Origin: Betaproteobacteria bacterium
GTDB lineage: Bacteria; Pseudomonadota; Gammaproteobacteria; Burkholderiales; CAIKXV01
NCBI GenBank assembly: GCA_947458265.1
Contig: CANGYF010000010.1
Coordinates: 1 to 64,000 of the forward strand
Length of the DNA stretch: 64,000 nucleotides
Reading direction: 5' to 3'
This document shows, in pieces, positions 61,158 to 64,000 of the stretch (the first letter of the stretch is position 1; each line of letters begins with the position of its first letter). The notes beneath the pieces were generated by a model. It searched no databases and was not told where the DNA came from. It was given only the letters and a program-made list of their open reading frames with translations. A program made the translations under genes and the position numbers.

Positions 61158-63440
61158 TCAGGACTGCACCGACCTCGGACGCAACGGCGTGACCACGCCC
61201 ATCGACGCCACGTGTGCAGCGGGTGACGACGCTGCCAGGGCCTCCATCTTCGCCGCTGGCAAGGCTGCGTGGAACAGGTAGCCCTGCAGCAGCGCACAGC
61301 CGCGCGATACCAGGAAGTCGCGCTGGTCGGTGGTCTCCACGCCTTCGGCCACCACCTCGATGTACAGGCTGCGGGCGAGCGAGATGATAGCCTCGACGAT
61401 CGCGGTGGTATCGTGCTTTTCGTTGATCTCGGCGACGAACGAACGGTCGATCTTCAGGCGCTGCACCGAAAAGCGCTTCAGGTAGGACAGCGACGAATAG
61501 CCGGTGCCGAAGTCATCGACGGAAATCGAGGCACCGAGCCGTGACAGCGCACGCAGCGTGTCGAGCGTGACCGCGGTGTCTTCCATCAGCGTGTGCTCGG
61601 TGATCTCGAACTCGAGCCGCTTCGCATCGAAGCCGGTGTCGACGACGATCTGTTCGATCAGTTCGGCCAGCCGGGGATCCTTGAACTGGCTGGCCGACAG
61701 GTTGATCGCCAGCCGCAGCGGACGACCCTCGCCGTCCATCCAGTCGCGCGCCTCGCTGCAGGCGCGCCGCACCGCCCATGCACTGACGCTGCGGATCAGG
61801 CCGGTCTCTTCCAGCAGCGGGATGAACGCGTCCGGGCACAGCTCGCCGCGCTGCGGATGCTGCCAGCGCAGCAGCGCCTCGACCGCGATGATCTGCCCGG
61901 TCGATGATTCGACCTGCGGCTGGTAGTGCAACTCGAGCTCGCCGCGATCGAGGATGCCCGGCAGGTCGGTCTCAAGTGCCAGGCTCTCCGACAGGCCCAT
62001 CCCCATCGCCGGCAGGTAGAAGCGATAGGTGTTCTTGCCGGCCGCCTTCGCCTGGTACATCGCGATGTCGGCGTGCTTGAGCAGCAGTTCCGGCGTCGCG
62101 CCGTCGCGCGGGTAGGCGGCGATGCCGAGCGAGGTCGACACGAACAGCTGGCGCCGTTCGATGGTGAACGGCCGCTCGAACGCCTGGAAGATCTTCGCGA
62201 TCACCATCTCGGCATGCTCGGCCTGCGCGAGGTCGGCGAGGATCAGTGCGAACTCGTCGCCGCCGAGCCTTGCGACGGTGTCGTGGGCACGCACGCATTC
62301 GGTCAGGCGCGCGCCGGCGGCGCGCAGCAGCACGTCGCCAGCCGCATGGCCCAGCGTGTCGTTCAGCGTCTTGAAGCGGTCGAGGTCGAGGTAGAGCAGC
62401 GCGACGGCCTTGCCGCTGCGCTGTGCATGGCCGAGGGCCTGCGACAGGCGGTCGATGAACAGGTTGCGGTTCGGCAGCCCGGTGCGGTCGTCGTAATGCG
62501 CGAGGTAGTTGATGCGCTTCTCGGTGCGCTTGCGCTCCGAGATGTCGGACACCATGCACTGGATCGAGTGCGCGCCGGCGAAGCTCATCGGCGTGGCGAT
62601 CAGTTCAGCCTCGAATTCGGCTCCGTTCATGCGCAGCAGCTTCACCTCGGCGCGCGTGGTGGTGCCGCGCTTGCTGGTGTGCGCGAGGCGTTCGGCCAGG
62701 CTCGGGCGCGAATCGCGCTGCACATGGCCGACGATGCTGCGTCCGATCAGTTCGTTGACGCTCGCTGCGCCGAGCATGCGCGCGAGGGCGGCGTTCGAAT
62801 AGACGAAGCGGTCGCGGGTGAGCACGAAGATGCCCAGCGGTGCAGTCTCGACCAGCGCCCGGTAGCTGGCCTCGCTGTCGCGCAGCGCCGCGGCGGAGCG
62901 GTCGCGCTCGATCACGATGCTCACCAGGTCGGTCGCACCGTTCACCAGGTCGAGCTCGCGCTGGCTCGGGCGGCGGCAGTCCCGGTAATAGACAGCGAAG
63001 GTGGCTATCGCCCTGCCGGACGTGTCGAGGATCGGCGTCGACCAGCAGGCGCGCAACCCGTGCTCGAGCGTGATCGGCGCACAGGTGATCCAGGCAGGGT
63101 GCGTGGCGATGTCCTCGACGATCACCTGCCGTCCGGAATACGCGGCGAAGCCGCACGAACCTCCCTGCGGTCCGATCGGCAGCCGGTCGATCGCCTGGCT
63201 GTACGCTTCCGGCAGGCTGGGTGCCGCCGCGACATGGATGCGTTCATCGAGGATCAGCAGCACCGCACACAGGGCGCCCGGTGCCTGCGCCTCGATGGTC
63301 CTGCACAGCGCGCCGAGCACGTCGGGCAGGCTTGCGCCACTGGCGATCATGCCGAGCAGCACACGGCTGGCGACCAGTTCGCGCTGGGGCGCAACGGCGC
63401 TGGCAGCGATCGCTTCGGTGCTGGACTCGCTGCTGCTCAT
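61158..63440 (-). CDS. GAF-PAS-GGDEF-EAL cyclic di-GMP protein
   Basis: A 760-residue soluble protein. Domains in order: GAF (about 30-175; LPIGPQGGSCGFAAYSG), PAS (about 185-300; SEASYRALVETAPLGIFVL), GGDEF (about 315-475; active-site RLGGDEFALIL) and EAL (about 490-735; AVEALLRWQHPQRGE, DDFGTGYSSLSYLKR, VVAEGVETTDQ). Both catalytic signatures are intact, so it could make and break cyclic di-GMP, set by the sensors. It has no membrane helix, so the signal is probably cytoplasmic. Confidence 0.93.
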   Translation of the reverse strand: MSSSESSTEAIAASAVAPQRELVASRVLLGMIASGASLPDVLGALCRTIEAQAPGALCAVLLILDERIHVAAAPSLPEAYSQAIDRLPIGPQGGSCGFAAYSGRQVIVEDIATHPAWITCAPITLEHGLRACWSTPILDTSGRAIATFAVYYRDCRRPSQRELDLVNGATDLVSIVIERDRSAAALRDSEASYRALVETAPLGIFVLTRDRFVYSNAALARMLGAASVNELIGRSIVGHVQRDSRPSLAERLAHTSKRGTTTRAEVKLLRMNGAEFEAELIATPMSFAGAHSIQCMVSDISERKRTEKRINYLAHYDDRTGLPNRNLFIDRLSQALGHAQRSGKAVALLYLDLDRFKTLNDTLGHAAGDVLLRAAGARLTECVRAHDTVARLGGDEFALILADLAQAEHAEMVIAKIFQAFERPFTIERRQLFVSTSLGIAAYPRDGATPELLLKHADIAMYQAKAAGKNTYRFYLPAMGMGLSESLALETDLPGILDRGELELHYQPQVESSTGQIIAVEALLRWQHPQRGELCPDAFIPLLEETGLIRSVSAWAVRRACSEARDWMDGEGRPLRLAINLSASQFKDPRLAELIEQIVVDTGFDAKRLEFEITEHTLMEDTAVTLDTLRALSRLGASISVDDFGTGYSSLSYLKRFSVQRLKIDRSFVAEINEKHDTTAIVEAIISLARSLYIEVVAEGVETTDQRDFLVSRGCALLQGYLFHAALPAAKMEALAASSPAAHVASMGVVTPLRPRSVQS

Positions 63441-63630
63441 GTCGTGAAGCCCGTCGGGGGGACATCCCCTTGAAGACTCTGGATGTTACGGGATCGAGGC
63501 GTGCGCCGGAAGCGCTCGACACCTCAGGTCATCGTCGCATGCCCGCAGCGATGCGGTAAACCGTCGTGGCAGCAACTGCGTTGAGATCTACGGGGAGATC
63601 GTCCTGGTGCCTGCCGTTTCCATCTTTTCG

Positions 63631-64000
63631 ATGCTGCGTCGTCAACAGTCCGTCACCCGGGCGCGAAGCCGTTCGCGCGCCGTCCGTGCCGCCTGCGTCG
63701 CGCTGGTTGCGGCCTTCGCGGGTGGGTGTGCGACCACTACGGATCTGGGGCGCACCGAACGGTTGCCCGAAGGCACGCTACCACCATCGAAGGAAGTCGG
63801 GCCGCCGGTCAACATCCAGCCTGCGCCGCTGGCACGCGATGAGTACCGGGGCGTGCCGCGTCATCCGTGGGCCTACGGCCCAGCCTACGGTCCGGTCTAC
63901 GGCCCCATCTACGGTCCCGGCTGGTACGGGCCGCGCTGCTTCGACCCGGTGTTCTGCGGCCCGCGCGGACGTTCCGGTTTCGGCCTGCACTACCGGATGT
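63631..64000 (+). CDS. Lipoprotein-like protein with Tyr-Gly-Pro repeats (cut by window edge)
   Basis: The frame from ATG 63631 is open to the window end (123 codons so far). It begins MLRRQQSVTRARSRSRAVRA, then a hydrophobic stretch leading to AAFAGGCATT, a lipobox-like signal, so the protein may be lipid-anchored. Further on it has tandem YGP units (AYGPAYGPVYGPIYGPGWYGP) and Cys-containing PRCFDPVFCGPRG. A GTG at 63607 is an alternative start. The family is not recognised; the rest is outside the window. Confidence 0.7.
   Translation, partial: MLRRQQSVTRARSRSRAVRAACVALVAAFAGGCATTTDLGRTERLPEGTLPPSKEVGPPVNIQPAPLARDEYRGVPRHPWAYGPAYGPVYGPIYGPGWYGPRCFDPVFCGPRGRSGFGLHYRM

Overview
The window looks like chromosome from a high-G+C betaproteobacterium, most likely Burkholderiales. 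The evidence is the gene content: eight Bug/TctC-type solute-binding proteins, a TorF-like porin next to glnK-amtB, a metX-metW operon, a gshA-gshB-PTS cluster, an AtuA pair, and a birA-coaX-SPOR run. I see no rRNA, tRNA, CRISPR array, prophage or intact insertion sequence. Nearly every base belongs to one consistent set of ORFs; the many long antisense ORFs are shadows caused by high G+C.

Layout. 1-2828 (minus): cell-shape cluster mreB-mreC-mreD-mrdA, the last cut by the window edge. 3163-6450 (plus): gatCAB amidotransferase. 6533-15374: a CusRS-type two-component system (minus) divergent from a CzcCBA-type heavy-metal RND operon (plus), with a perfect GATTAC-N6-GTAATC dyad between them. 15475-18027: an unusual soluble sensor-CheW protein. 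18198-28434: three Bug proteins, pyrE, a DUF4124-like protein, exonuclease III, AmpG-like permease, and a small catabolic cluster (class II aldolase, FAH family, double-VOC protein). 28508-35301 (minus): gshA-gshB-EIIA(Man)-HPr-EI followed by metX-metW, the latter preceded by a SAM-II riboswitch and an intrinsic terminator. 35553-39380: a Bug gene convergent with a nitrogen cluster (TorF-like porin, glnK, amtB) that has a sigma-54 promoter and a perfect NtrC site. 39844-49900: ubiK, comM, a RidA-family protein, a Bcr/CflA MFS pump, metH, a His-rich periplasmic protein, ylqF/rbgA and a YqhA-family protein. 50040-58280: four more Bug genes, one overlapping the AtuA pair, a dadA remnant and an MsbA-like ABC exporter. 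58553-61130: birA-coaX-SPOR operon. 61158-63440: a GAF-PAS-GGDEF-EAL protein. 63631-end: a Tyr-Gly-Pro-repeat lipoprotein, cut by the window edge.

The clearest regulatory stories are the SAM-II leader of metXW (with a second, in-frame ATG at the aptamer edge), the NtrC/sigma-54 control region of the porin-glnK-amtB cluster, and the dyad operator at the metal-efflux locus. The oddest proteins are the 850-residue Cache/PDC-like plus CheW protein without membrane segments, the adaptor with an extra N-terminal domain, and the double-VOC protein with an incomplete metal site. No wholly new defence or mobile system could be supported.
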